Shown: positions 14,443-25,938, numbered from the stretch's first letter. The stretch: DNA of 64,000 bases from Gibbula magus (GCA_936450465.1 OW388294.1:68156075-68220074); one strand, 5' to 3'. Numbers and translations: made by a program. The notes: a model not told the origin generated them from the letters alone.

Positions 14443-15919
14443 AGTGAGCAAAGCTCACTTATGATACCCCCGCTTTTACATTAACATTGGTCAAAGAGAA
14501 ACGTTTGAAAATAGCAAAAGGGTATCAATGTTTAAACTTTTGTATGAAAAGACCATAACATATATTATTAAAGCAGAGTAAGTATTACACCTCTAAGCAT
14601 GTTTTAGAAGTAAAAGTCAAAGTGGTTTCGTAACATTTAAACAACTAGAAGAGCGTAAAAAGCAGAGCAGCTCCGAAACTTTGGGTCTCGCCTTTCCTTG
14701 TTCCGCCTTCTCCTAAGCATAAATAAAATGGGATTTTTTTTTGACCAAAATTTGTTCATTATTCAAGTTATTCTAACAAGTTGAATCATCACTGGGGTCA
14801 CTTTTCACAAGTTTGTTCTTAAAACCTATTTCTGATTTCAAAATTGGATCAAAGGATTAACATGGCCTGAACCAATATCTCATGACCTTGACCTTGACCT
14901 TAGACCTTCAAGGTCACACCATCACTGATTACTTTTCATTGTGTATAACAATCATGCAATGACTCAAAGTGTTCATTGTTAACATAAGGCATATTCACAA
15001 TAGCATGCTTAAGTTGTGACCTTGCTGTGACCTTGACCTTTGACAGATCTTAGCGAAAACTTTTTCAAATCTTGGTCTATCTCCATAGTTGATATATACC
15101 AAATAAGAGCCTGACAGCACAAAAACGTTTGAAGTTATCATGTTTACAAGGATTATTGTAGTAATTAAAGCACTCATGACCTTGACCTTTGACCTTGAAT
15201 GTGAACATGTCAAAATCATTTACCAGATTTATAAGAAAGAAGGTATGTATATGAGGTGTTAATACCTTCTTGGAAACAAGTAGTATTTGAGTTATGAGCG
15301 GAACCAAAAGTTTGACCATAGACGCGCACACAAAGACGCTTAAAAGTGGAAAATCGGAAAAAATAATCATGGAATCTGAGGGAAACATAGAAAAGGCACA
15401 TCTAGGGACCATAAAGTGTACATGTATAAAGTTTCATAACAATTGAACAAGTAGTATTTGAGTTATGAGCGGAACCAAAAGTGTAAGCATAGACGCGCAC
15501 ACAAAGACGCTTAAAAGTGGAAAATCTGAAAAAATAATCATGGAATCTGAGTGAAACATAGAAAAGGCACATCTAGGGACCATAAAGTGTCCATGTATAA
15601 AGTTTCATAACAATTGAACAAGTAGAATTTGAGTTATGAGCGGAACCAAAAGTGTGACCATAGACGCGCTCACAAAGACGCTTAAAAGTGGAAAATCTGA
15701 AAAAATAATCATGGAATCTGAGTGAAACATAGAAAAGGCACATCTAGGGACCATAAAGTGTACATGTATAAAGTTTCATAACAATTGAACAAGTAGTATT
15801 TGAGTTATGAGCGGAACCAAAAGTGTTCCGGACGGACGGACGGACGGACGGACGCAAGGACGGACGGACGCGCTGAGCGCTATATACCCCCGACTACTTC
15901 GTAGCGGGGGTATAATAAG
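14443..15919 (+). mobile_element. Foldback element with 'tatacccccgc' ends and internal tandem repeats
   Basis: The ends are inverted: 'cttatgatacccccgc' at 14458-14473 and 'gcgggggtataataag' at 15904-15919. The right end also folds on itself (atacccccg ... cgggggtat around 'actacttcgtag'). Inside are 'gaccttgacctttgacc' runs, then about three copies of a roughly 170-bp unit (15278-15830), then a GGAC run (15831-15870). No transposase frame is present. The element sits inside a MITE and is therefore the younger of the two. Confidence 0.8.
15278..15830 (+). repeat. About 3.3 copies of a ~170-bp tandem repeat
   Basis: Each unit runs from 'aacaagtagtatttgag' through 'gagcggaaccaaaagtg', 'gacgcgcacacaaagacg' and 'atcatggaatctgag' to 'aaagtttcataacaattg'. 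Starts are near 15278, 15449, 15625 and 15790, and the last unit is partial. Units differ by only a few bases, so amplification or homogenisation is recent. The short open frames crossing the units are by-products of the repeat. Confidence 0.85.
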
Positions 15920-16896
15920 TATTACCAGTGACTAAATGATACCCCTGTATCAATAAATAGAGTTTTAAAACGAATGTACATGGTTCGGTTAAGACAAGCG
16001 AGTCCATTTTACATCGAGCGGCCATTTTAAGATATTCACAGTAAACTGGCTGCTGGGAGGTATCTGACTGATGGAGTGATACCTAAACACTCAGAGCAGA
16101 GTTTTAAATATGGTACAATGATTATGAACACTAACATTCATATGATACCTACGAATCTACATTGTACCTCTAACACTGTCGCTGTATACCTCGCATAATT
16201 TTCTTCCAAAACCGATAACCGTTTTCTACGGATACGGCTTATCGGGTCGTGTTATAAGATGTTTTACCCATTAACGTAACAATATATTGTATATACTTTA
16301 ATAGTAAATGAAAAATTTGAGAAAACATACTATGCAAAAAACCGTGCTACAGCGCATTTAAATGAAAACACGACTGTAATGAAGGACACGATTACCCGTA
16401 CATGTATTTGGATAACCCGACACGTACCATAGCTGTTTCTCCATATTTATAACCCTTCTAAAGCAGATTTGTAATTTGTATGCAAGGTTTATCATCGATG
16501 AGAAGATTATTCAAATATTGAAATATATCTCTGAAATAAAAACCGAAATGAAATGAAATCACTTTTGATAGAACATCATAGTTCATATCATAGTTAAAAT
16601 CGCTTTCAAATCGAAAACGGAACATGAAGGTAAATGTTACATATTCGGGTACTTTCGTGTGTCCAACTACTTCGACTCCTGGAAGTTTTATCTTACGCGA
16701 CTGGGACTTGAGAGTACTCGAGAAATCCCGAGCTTTCAAAATGGAGGTGTGCTTTTTAGAGCCCTAGGTATATTGAGTTCTTTGTAGAAATAACCTGCTT
16801 GTTTCATCTATTGATTCCGCATTTTGCTTCTCTTATCTACTTCGAATTTTTGCATCCATGTTTCAAAAGCAAAACAATTATCTGATCTCGTTTCAG

Positions 16897-17400
16897 TTTC
16901 TCAAGGAACGTTTTGTTCCGAAGATAACAGCAACGTTAACTGCATCCCCTGCACGGAAATCCGCTCAGACACGAAGCGTTTCCACTGTCCAGATGAATGT
17001 ATCAGCCGAGACGGTGATTTATGCAAAGAGGTTTGTAACATGTACTGCCTTAACAACACATGCAAGTATGAGGGGGGCAGTTTGCAGTGCAGTGGTTGTA
17101 TTGGAGGTCTGACCGGAAAAACTTGCGAAGAGACGTGTCCTGGAAATTTAAAGTGTGCAAGATGCGACCAGTTCACGGGTGAATGTTTTTGTAAAGGGGC
17201 AAATTGTAATGAGAAACTTACAACCACGCCAAAAGCCGATCACAGCACCGGTTTCACTTTAAAGAAATCAACAACGAAAGTTCCGAAACTCCAAACAACC
17301 AGGGGGGAATCTGTTACATCGGGTTCTTGGGGTGTAACAACCACTGTGGGACATGTCATCGATTCAACAAAAAAGGAGAGGAGAGGAACCGCCATTCGGG
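16897..17400 (+). CDS. EGF-like repeat membrane protein, ectodomain exon
   Basis: This exon encodes 168 residues of a cysteine-rich extracellular region. The acceptor is 'ctgatctcgtttcag' ending at 16896, and the donor is 'gtacgt' at 17401. Both borders are phase 1. About twenty cysteines occur in the EGF-like pattern of scavenger receptor class F / MEGF proteins (for example C-SGC-IGGLTGKTC-EETC and CARCDQFTGECFC). A Thr/Ser-rich stalk follows in the last 60 residues. The protein would act at the cell surface, plausibly in ligand binding or particle recognition as known for that family; the ligand cannot be told. The signal-peptide exon must lie upstream and I could not find it. The upstream in-frame extension of the reading frame lacks an ATG and is intron. 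Confidence 0.85.
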
Positions 17401-18286
17401 GTACGTTTTTATGATTTATGTTGATTATACTTCCGTTAACAAACGTGATCTATATAGCGTTCATTCTTTCTGTCCTTAAAAGCTTCCTTTTGTTCCTTCC
17501 CGAAACTTTGCTCCGAGCATATCACAAGTATACATACTAACTTCATAAAATTGTACACATGTGAGTTTAAAGGTGTACATTTTAACTTTTAAATGTAAAC
17601 CTGTATATGATTAGTGGTTGTTTCGTTTTCGAAAAATTAGTGGAAACGCGATATGGTCCGAAGCGCGTATACCCAAAATTGTACATGCTAGCATCATCAA
17701 ACTTGGTACACATGTCAACTACATATTGCCACCTCGATGTGTCCCTTGAGGATTGAACTTACATTTGATTGTCAATTTTAGCGATTTTCATGGAATTACC
17801 TCTTTAACTTTGACTTTGATAAGTCAATTGTCCGAAGCATACTTCTCAAACCATACATGCTACCATTTTCAAACTTGAACCCTAGATATAACTGTTGAGT
17901 ATCAGAAACGTCACCTTAGGGGCTCGATAGTTGAGGTTTAAACCTGTATATGAATAATACCGTTTAAGTTTTGCATTGCAACAATACTTAATGACAGTAG
18001 ATTTCACCTTTCCTTGTCCAATGTGTATCTATGAATCAAAACATTCTCCTTTCATCTTGAAAACTTCACCCAAACGCAAACATACACATATTGGTCATTA
18101 TTCATTTGTGTACGTGCTTTTCCCTATTACGAAATGGGACCCGGGGTTATGTTAGCTGTGTTCATTTCTATACTTACATTGTAGTTTGTATCATCCACCT
18201 GATGAACCAAATTGTGATAAGTTGCTGGTGTTTTTACGGCCTTCGTGTCGTACTTGTATGCTTTTGCTATTATTTTAAATATCTAA

Positions 18287-19211
18287 TTATGTCCCCCGAA
18301 AATGTTTTCGGGAGACATAATGTTTTCGCCTCCGTCCGTTATTCCGTCATTCCGTCATTCCGAAATGCTTTCTTTTCCGGGCCATATCTCAAAAACCGTT
18401 CAATATTTTTTCACGAAACTTGGTATGTGGTTAGACCTAGTGGTGGAGTGTTGCCTTTTGCTATTTTGGTTATTCTGAATTTTTTTTATTTTTTCTGGTT
18501 TCCATGGAAACAATTTGAACTTAGTGCAAATTGGGGTTAGTGACCTTTTCCGGCCTCTATTTCAAAATCTATCAAGTATTTGTTTACAAAACTTGGTATG
18601 TGATTAGACCTAGTGGTGGAGTGGTGCCTTTTGCTATTTTGGTTATTCTGAATTTTTTTTCTGGTTTCCATGGAAACAATTTGAACTTAGTGCATATTGG
18701 GGGTAGGAACCTTTTCCGGCCTCTATCTCCAAAACCGTTCAATATTTTTTCACCAAACTTTGTATTTGCTTAGACCTAGTGATAGCGTGGTGCCTTTTGC
18801 TATTTTGGTTATTCTGAATTTTGTATTTTTTCTTGTTTCCATGGAAACAATTTGAACTTAGTGCATATTGGGGGTAGGGACCTTTTTCGGCCTCTATTTC
18901 AAAATCTATCAAGTATTTCTTTATGAAACTTGGTATGTGGTTAGACCTAGTGGTGGAGTGGTGCCTTTTGCTATTTTGGTTATTCTGAAAACAAAATTCT
19001 GGTTTCCATGGAATTAATTTCTATCTCCAAAACCGTTCAATATTTTTTCACCAAACTTTGTATTTGCTTAGACCTAGTGATAGAGTGGTGCCTTTTGCTA
19101 CTTTGGCTATTCTGAATTTTTTATTTCTCGTTAATGCAGTATTGAACTTAGCATAAGTGAAAAATAAGGATAATATGATGTTGAATTGAAAGTTGGAGCG
19201 GGGGACATCAC
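18287..19211 (+). mobile_element. Foldback element with 'atgtcccccg' ends and ~170-bp tandem repeats
   Basis: The left end forms a near-perfect hairpin (attatgtcccccgaaaa / ttttcgggagacataat, 18287-18321). The right end is 'gcgggggacatca' at 19199-19211. A 'cgtccgttattccgtcattc' tract follows the left end. Inside are about four to five units of roughly 165-175 bp carrying 'gtggtgccttttgctattttgg' split by 'tccatggaaacaatttgaac'. The long open frames at 18091-18773 fall in this repeat and are not genes. The layout parallels the 14443-15919 element. Confidence 0.8.
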
Positions 19212-19234
19212 AGTGCATCACATGCACATTTTTC

Positions 19235-19312
19235 TAGTTTAATCAAATTTCTCGCCGCTAATGGCTGCAATATTGCCCAAGTGGCGTTAAACAATAACTC
19301 GCTCACTCACTC
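19235..19312 (+). repeat. SINE-like 3' tail
   Basis: The sequence 'ctcgccgctaatggctgc' continues into 'aatattgcccaagtggcg', 'ttaaacaataactcgc' and CTCACTCACTC. From general knowledge this tail is very common in abalone and other gastropod transcripts and genomes. The head part is missing or unrecognisable. Confidence 0.6.
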
Positions 19313-19583
19313 CATCTGATGGAAAGCTTTGGTAAATGCAGGAAGTTAACGTCACCTTTTCTTATTAAAATGTTCTTACATATTAATTATAACCATATTG
19401 TGCAAAGACATGAACTATTATACGCCTGTGACAATACACACGTGTTTTAAAAGCCACTATGATTTTTTTCTCGAAGATAAAACGATGATCTCTTATCAAC
19501 AGACTGTGTTTCCCTTATCTATCTTAAAAAGAATTAGGTCTCGTGAAACAATGATCAAATGATCACATCATATGAGGTGTTAA

Positions 19584-20071
19584 AGGTATTGTAGCAGGCC
19601 GTTCTTACTGAAATAAAGTGCTCTCATGAAAAGTAAAATATGTGTTACAAATGGCTAAATACATGTAATACTACTCAATCAATAAAAAAAACTCTTAAAG
19701 AGAATGTTCATGGTTCGGTTAAGCCATGTGAGTATTATATGACTAATGTACACATGTACCGATACCTAAAGACTCGGGGAAGAGTTTTAAATATGGCACA
19801 ATGGTCAACAATCTTGCTGTCTGTACTCTAAAATTTTTATCCACCCAACCATCTACCTCTTACAATAAAGAGTTCCAGAAATGTGTCGCTTTATGCGTCA
19901 CACTATTTGTTTTCCCAATATGGGTAACCATTTTCTATCGATACAGTTGATCGAGTCGTGCATAATAAGGTGTTATACCCTCTAAGGTAACAATGTATTA
20001 TAGAAACTTGAATAAAATAAATGACAAATTTTAGAAAACAATATTGTACAATAAAACATACTAAAGTCACT
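19584..20071 (+). mobile_element. TTAA MITE, long family
   Basis: The element lies between TTAA at 19580-19583 and 20072-20075. The left end 'aggtattgtagcagg' and internal landmarks ('catggttcggttaagcc', 'gagttttaaatatgg', 'gtaaccattttctatcg') match the copies at 44330-44829 and 62803-63329. The right terminal repeat is eroded ('catactaaagtcact'). Confidence 0.75.
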
Positions 20072-20075
20072 TTAA

Positions 20076-20398
20076 AGGGGCAGTAGCATGAACTAAGTCT
20101 TATAAAATGTATTGAAAAATAATGTCGACAATAGTAAAACACCCTTCTCTCTTCAGAAAATCAAGTTAAAAAATGAGTGTACATGGTTCCGTAAAGCCTT
20201 GGGAAAGGTTTTTGTCATTCGAAATAATAACATGTGTTCACAATAAATTGGCCGTCATACACATTTTACTTTATACGCAACATCGTTGGTTTGTGTAATA
20301 AGATGTTTTACCCTCTAAAGTAAATATAAATGATATAAACTATCATCATAAATGGGAAATTTGAAAAAAATACAATTTGCAAAAAAACGTGCTACCCT
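20076..20398 (-). mobile_element. TTAA MITE, short family
   Basis: It starts 'aggggcagtagcatg' directly after the shared TTAA at 20072-20075 and ends 'aaacgtgctaccc' before the shared TTAA at 20399-20402. The body matches the next copy. Confidence 0.8.
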
Positions 20399-20402
20399 TT
20401 AA

Positions 20403-20756
20403 AGGGGCAGTAGCACGTTTTTTCGCTCAAATAAGTTGATGAAATGTATTTGTAAAATAATTTCACCAATAGTAAAACATCCTTCTCTCTTCGGAAAATA
20501 AAGTTTAAAATGAGTGTACATGTTTCGGTAAAGTCATGGGAATCGTTTTTGTAATACAAATTAATAAATTGTGTTCACAATAAAATGGCTGCCATGCAAT
20601 TTTTGCTTTATACGCAACATATTTTTTACCACTACAGATAATTGGTTTGTGTGATAAGATGTTTTACCCTCTAAAGTTAATTTAAATGACATAAACTATC
20701 ATTATAAATGAGAAATTTAAAAAAATAAATTTTGCAAAAAACGTGCTACTGCCCCT
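20403..20756 (-). mobile_element. TTAA MITE, short family, intact ends
   Basis: Terminal repeats are 'aggggcagtagcacg' and 'cgtgctactgcccct', flanked by TTAA at 20399-20402 and 20757-20760. It is inverted relative to the copies at 11623-11980 and 41835-42188. It is the third of three elements inserted end to end that share TTAA sites. Confidence 0.85.
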
Positions 20757-20894
20757 TTAAAGACACCACTTCCGCATGCTTATTATTTTTACTTGTCAGT
20801 AAACCTCCAATTGAAGTACATTTACTTCCCTTTCCCTACATTTACATGTAGTGAGCATCCTGCTATTTAAACATTTAATGTTCTCATTTTTCAG

Positions 20895-21034
20895 GAAATT
20901 CATCCTCTTCAGGTCTACACTTCTTGCTGGCAGTGATAGTGGTCGCAGTTGTAGTTGCATGTAGTATTGCAACTATCACATTCATCCTAATTTGGCGAAA
21001 AAAACGAGAGAAAACGCCTCCGATGAATATTTGA
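20895..21034 (+). CDS. EGF-like repeat membrane protein, terminal transmembrane exon
   Basis: This is the last exon of the + strand EGF-like gene. The acceptor is 'ctcatttttcag' ending at 20894. It enters in phase 1 and joins in frame to the exon ending at 17400. It encodes 46 residues: a short Gly/Ser linker (GNSSSSG), one hydrophobic segment of about 25 residues (starting LHFLLAVIVV), a basic stop-transfer cluster (RKKREK) and a very short tail ending PPMNI before TGA (21032-21034). The protein is therefore a single-pass type I membrane protein with almost no cytoplasmic domain, so signalling would need a partner. Exon order and phase match the minus-strand gene at 50.0-54.7 kb, so the two are paralogues. 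Confidence 0.87.
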
Positions 21035-21118
21035 ATTTCAACGTAAATGAAAGTTCAGGGTTCTGATATCGTTGTATATGTTAAATTTCCTTTCGATGTA
21101 CTACTGGGGCGATAGATA

Positions 21119-21124
21119 AATAAA
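21119..21124 (+). terminator. Polyadenylation signal AATAAA
   Basis: AATAAA lies 85 bases after the TGA of the + strand EGF-like gene ('gatagataaataaaat'). Position and spacing suit the 3' end of that transcript. Confidence 0.6.
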
Positions 21125-22136
21125 ATACATGTATGAATTGAATCTGCGATTGCTGTAATATTTGAAGACGGACATATGTTACGGCATTCGATATAACCGT
21201 TTTATAACTAAAGGGAAGTAACTCATACATGTAATTTGCTCTGAATTTGTAAACGTTGGGAAACTTCTGATGAATATGTATTTATTTATTTAACGCCTTA
21301 GTCACTAAGGTTTTAATCGATGACAATGATGATGGATAATTGTTAAACATCATGTTGATGTTGTTTTACTAAATGAAAACCTTAAAGGTATGATGATCCT
21401 TTACCTGCAAATTCGCAACTGCGTAGTTCATAGTCCTGGACAACCCTCCAGCAGTCCAGTTCGTTTTCATTGTCAACGTGTCAAAATAGAGATACATGTA
21501 CAGTATATTTCTGCTACTGGCTGGATTTAATTTATTTGAGAACATCTATCCGAACGCATGGGGTTTATCTGGTAACTGAAAATTACTACTACATTACTAA
21601 AATTTCTTACCGAAGTCGATGATGACTTTGACAGCTGTTTCTTGAGTTTGTTCGAAATCCTGAACAATATCAACCTTATCCCTGATACTCGATGAAATAA
21701 ACTTGAAATTTGACAAAGACCCTTTTGTTTTCTATTTATAATTTAATTCAATAAGTATACACTGTTATTATTAAACGTACATAACGAAATAACTTTGATT
21801 TGCTCACACAGTGGACATTACAAAATGTACATGGTTTACAGTGAAAACATCAGATATCTAAACTGCAGCTTAAGTTATTCCAATAATTACTTCCGGTATT
21901 TCTTTGTTCTTTACATAATAAATAGGAAAAACAGTCAAAAGCGACCGGGCATGGAATAAACACCTTGATGATATTGTACAAAAGCGTACCCTCTGATCAG
22001 GAGTCTTTGGAATTTAAAAAAGGTTAACAATAGTAACACGATAAATACGTAACAATGTTCCAATTGGGACAGCTTTATGTACATGTAAGAAAAGTATAAA
22101 TATATATGATATTGTGATGCCGTTCTAATAAGTAAA

Positions 22137-22139
<3 letters not shown>

Positions 22140-22216
<77 letters not shown>
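22140..22216. repeat. (TA)n microsatellite, ~77 bp
   Basis: Uninterrupted TA dinucleotides. The Ile-Tyr open frame over it on the minus strand is an artefact. Confidence 0.98.
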
Positions 22217-22219
<3 letters not shown>

Positions 22220-22538
22220 CGGCATGCGTCTTTAGTTTATATTAGGTTATGTAGGTTATATTTATTGATATACTACACACACAGCCTGTTATTCATAAAC
22301 AAGACAAGCTTATCCAAACTATTTACAGCAACATGCGTCAGTAGTCCACTATCAACGTAACACAAACTATCCTCGCATAACTTTAACACAAACAATACGA
22401 TAGAGGTGAAGTGTATGTGAATACAAATGTAAAACGAGTGTACATTGTCCTAACATATACGATCTAGATAAATGTACAACTGAGCGATATTTATGCGCCG
22501 TTGTCGGACTTTTGGATGATGTTATTGCACAAATTTAG

Positions 22539-22710
22539 GGAGTTCAAGCCTTCTCAAATACAACTCTGCTGTTACACGCCATGTGCTTTAGCCAAATGGA
22601 CCCGTGAATGTCGGATTGTTGACGCTCACTTTGACATCACCATGGATCCTGAAAGAGATGATTATGTTCAAGTATTGTATGTTAGCATTCAGAAGCGGTC
22701 TGATAAGTAA
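22539..22710 (+). CDS. Candidate terminal exon, unknown protein
   Basis: After a possible acceptor 'gcacaaatttag' (ending 22538), 56 codons run to TAA at 22708-22710. The composition looks like real protein: LAKWTRECRIVD, DITMDPERDDYVQ, then VLYVSIQKRSDK. Codon use is balanced and GC is higher than in the flanks. An AATAAA at 23036-23041 could serve as poly(A) signal. No family is recognised, no upstream exon was found, and it could be a remnant of a pseudogene or a transposon protein. Confidence 0.3.
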
Positions 22711-23668
22711 AGATACTTTCTGTATGACAACTTTCATATTGTGATCAGAAACAAAATTTCCGAGTATTGCTCCACTTCAAGACTCTTTTCTACCAACTAC
22801 GGATTTTTTTTAGTTCGTTTCCGTACTTGGTAATACATTTGATCGACGCGTAAATGATGTAAATAAGTTCTTTCTATATATTAGTGTAGAATATTAGTAT
22901 TATTAACAATGTAATTATAAAACGATATATTGAGGATATTTGACAGTTGACGTTAAATACCAAATGTCCATCTTATCGAGTGAAGTTTAACTTGTATTAT
23001 ATGACGAGCAATGAAATACTGGGATTTATCAGTGAAATAAACTGTCTATCAAGCTACAATGAAAATAACTTATATTTTCGATGCGACCAGTGACTGATGT
23101 AATTTGACGTCATAAAAAGTGGTTTGACGCAGCGAATTGGCTTATGACGTTACAGTGTTAACGTTATTGTGGTGATAGGATGTTCTTATCGGCCGCTCGG
23201 CGTGAAAACGACCCTTTTCGGAGGTAATTACAAGGATAACATCATATAATAAATAGAATATCCGTCAATTCTTGACAAATACCATGTTTATATCATCTCG
23301 TGAGGTAGAAAAGTTATATATTTTCACTCGTGGCTGCGTCACACACACACTTAAATATGTATATAACCTTTCTACATCATTTGGTCAGATATACATGGTA
23401 TTAGTCAAGAAAAGATATCCTCTATATATTTTAGATATTAAACTCACCCACTACCGATTTTGTAAAATGTTTTAATAATGTATGAACTGAATAATAGTAA
23501 GATGACAAACCTGTAGTTAGAGAGCTGTTCCTAGTCTCCTTCGGGCTATGTATCTTTGTCCCCCTGGTAATGAATCAGTAAGAATAGGGCTTAGAAAAAG
23601 AGGTTTATACCTTGCACAATGAGGCTACAGTAAGCTTATAATATTATATACTAGAGATTTCATAACGA

Positions 23669-23773
23669 GTGAGTGTTGAAAATCGAAAATAGTCCAACTC
23701 AATATTTTCAAATTTATAATAAATCACAACATTTAAAATAATGAGTTGAAATATTTTCGATATTCAACACTCA
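23669..23773. repeat. Imperfect hairpin, ~32-nt arms
   Basis: The arm 23669-23700 ('gtgagtgttgaaaatcg...') is inverted at 23742-23773 ('...cgatattcaacactcac'). The loop is about 41 nt. It is probably a small foldback element. Similar compact hairpins at 24171-24221, 25205-25346 and 47520-47580 suggest a class. Confidence 0.75.
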
Positions 23774-24170
23774 CAAGTTTGGTGATCTATTTATTACAAA
23801 CGAAACCCGATATTCATTTCAGACAAACATCAAACCATGCGCGTCATTTCCGCGTAATAATATCACGTAATTTATATAGGTGGAGTCAAGACGTTAAACA
23901 TTAAAATTGTAGTCACGTTTTCCGTTACGCTCTCGTTCGCTTATACATAAAATATCACATTTAGACAATTATTATCACAATGTGTGTCGTCACCATTGTC
24001 CAAAATCAACACATCAGGGCTCCGTTCCATAACAGTAAGCTCTTATAATCGCTCTTTGAGCGCTCAATGTAGCGCTCAATGTAGTCCTCATCCTCTTCTG
24101 AACGACACGGTGCGATTCTTCATAGTTTGCTCGCTTTGCTACGTAGCGATAAATTGAGCAATCGTGTTCA

Positions 24171-24221
24171 AGAGAGGTTTAAAAGTAATCGCTCATTGAA
24201 CGATTACTGTTAAACCTCTCT
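24171..24221. repeat. Short hairpin, ~21-nt arms
   Basis: 'agagaggtttaaaagtaatcg' is inverted as 'cgattactgttaaacctctc', with an 8-9 nt loop 'ctcattgaa'. Upstream, 'gagcgctcaatgtagcgctc' is itself a repeat of the same material. Confidence 0.75.
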
Positions 24222-25204
24222 TAAACATGGCCCTGGAAGCACTTTAACTGTTAACGCTGACGCTGTTGACGTCGACAGAGTTCCTTGACCGGTGGTGTTC
24301 ATACACCCGTCCTTGCTGAACTTCTCTACGTGCAAGCTTCTTATTTTGAACTTGATACGTGTAGGGAAAACTGACCGAAGTTCTGACACTTTTGAATTGT
24401 AGCCAACGTTGTAATATCTGCAATAGCTGTAATTCATTTGTTTCAAAATGTTTCTATTTAATATGTCCTATTTGTATTTTCTTTTGGTAAATAAGTGATA
24501 GTTTGATTTTTTTTAGAACTAAGTTTTGCATGAGGTTTGAAATAGGAAAACATATTGCGAAATATTTGTTTTAAGTAAATGTTGGCACATGGTTCAGAAT
24601 ATATAGGACACTCCAGTATATATCAAATTGTATGGATATTGAAAAAAAAAATGTATTACAATAACTTTGAATATTGGTACTTTAAATGCAATTCTAGGGT
24701 TTAGTATAGAGATTTTGATAATATGTCAAACTGACCTTTGTTCGGACAGTTTTGACCACGGCTCGGACACTTTTACATTTTCTTTGTAAACACTTGCATT
24801 GTTTTAAATGACCGGGGAAAAACTTGAAAATATGTCGAAACATTACAGTTTCACATATGACAACAAAATTAAGTTAGAAAATGAAAATTACACAGTATGT
24901 CATAATATTTAAATCGGATCACTATCCGAACTTTGGTCAGTTGCCCTATATATGGACGGTGATCATATTAAAAGAAAATGATTATCCATGGCAATTCTAA
25001 ACACAACCATTTTTTAAACTATCTGCTTTTACTCCTTAAACACGGAATTCGTGTTGACAAAAATACTGTTGAAAACGAAAGGGAGATAACGCTTCCAAGA
25101 TTATATTGAATCTAAATATGATTGTGATATAATATTATAGTTTGGCTATAATTCGTAAAAGAAAACTATACAATGTACAATGAACAATGTACAAATATAT
25201 AGAG

Positions 25205-25346
25205 ATTATTACCCGAGGAAGTGTGTCATATGACTTTTACGAAACGAGTGTGAATTTTTGTATTGCCCGAGCGAGAGCGAGGGTTATACATACATTTGCA
25301 CGAGTTTCGTAAACGTCATATGACACACTTTCGAGTGTAATAATTT
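25205..25346. repeat. Foldback element, ~41-nt arms
   Basis: 'attattacccgaggaagtg' and then 'tgtcatatgacttttacg' (25205-25242) are inverted at 25304-25346, ending 'tcgagtgtaataat'. The spacer holds 'cccgagcgagagcgaggg'. No coding potential. Confidence 0.75.
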
Positions 25347-25671
25347 CTTTATTACCAATTCTATTCCATTTGATTCGTGTAAAATTAGCCAGGAAATGGC
25401 TCACTTACATTGTGACGGCAAGCTACAGTGACGTCACGAACAATCGTTTTATGACGTCACAGACGACAAAATACGGGAAGCCGCGGTGAAACAATCGTTG
25501 CTAGGCAAACGTGATATGTGCACATGTGCTCATATCAATAATATTAACTCGGGTATTTTCAACCATATGGGTAATAAATAAACATATGAGGTATGGTGAA
25601 CTGAAAAACCGATGTGTCGAGAGAATTCGATTGTACTCGATCAGCTGATGGCGACAGTAGTATGATGTCAC

Positions 25672-25938
25672 TGATTCGAGGTCCGGGGTTCGAATCCCGC
25701 CAGGGGCACGGCAACTTTGTCTGCAGTAGAGGACTGTTCTACACGCATGCAATGCTACACTGAATTTCAGTGCAGTACCACCAATGGTTCGCTAGTTCCA
25801 GCCGATGCTCGCAGGTGTCACCGCAAAGCATAGCCTCATGGCGTTGCGGGCTTTCTCCCTGCCTTAATACTAGCAGCCGCGATATAAGTGAAATACTCTT
25901 GAAAGCGGCGTTAAACCTTAGCTCACCTCACCTCACCC
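25672..25938 (+). mobile_element. tRNA-derived SINE, 5'-diverged copy
   Basis: The B box 'ggttcgaatcccgcc' at 25686-25700 is followed by the same body as in the 9674-9984 copy ('cacggcaactttgtctgc', 'tgaaatactcttgaaagcgg') and ends in CTCACCTCACCTCAC. A deletion removes about 15 nt after 'acacgcatg'. The A-box half of the head is not recognisable, so this copy is probably 5'-truncated or diverged. Confidence 0.8.

Larger units (their letters stand above)
14387..16357 (+). mobile_element. TTAA MITE (long family) split by a nested insertion
   Basis: The left piece starts 'gccgtagcacg' at 14387. The right piece resumes at about 15920 and ends 'ccgtgctacagcgcat' before TTAA at 16358-16361. Compared with the intact relative at 62803-63329, the two pieces are contiguous parts of one element of about 500 bp. 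The block at 14443-15919 interrupts them. The right piece includes the landmarks 'acatggttcggttaag' and 'gataaccgttttctacgg'. Confidence 0.75.
17401..20894 (+). other. Intron of the + strand EGF-like gene
   Basis: The intron begins GTACGT and ends TTTTTCAG. It carries a foldback element (18287-19211), a SINE-like tail (19235-19312) and three stacked MITEs (19584-20756). The rest (17401-18286) is unique-looking AT-rich sequence. Confidence 0.75.

Noticed and set aside
15077..15412. 111-codon open frame on the minus strand
   Set aside because: It lies in the repeat part of a transposable element and has no domain.
16901..17227. 108-codon minus-strand frame
   Set aside because: Shadow of the EGF-like exon on the other strand.
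18091..18773. Two overlapping open frames of 149 and 80 codons
   Set aside because: They run through the ~170-bp repeats of the foldback element; the repeated peptide is a by-product of the repeat.
21935..22225. Open frame rich in Ile-Tyr
   Set aside because: Translation of a (TA)n microsatellite. The same holds for 53178-53363.
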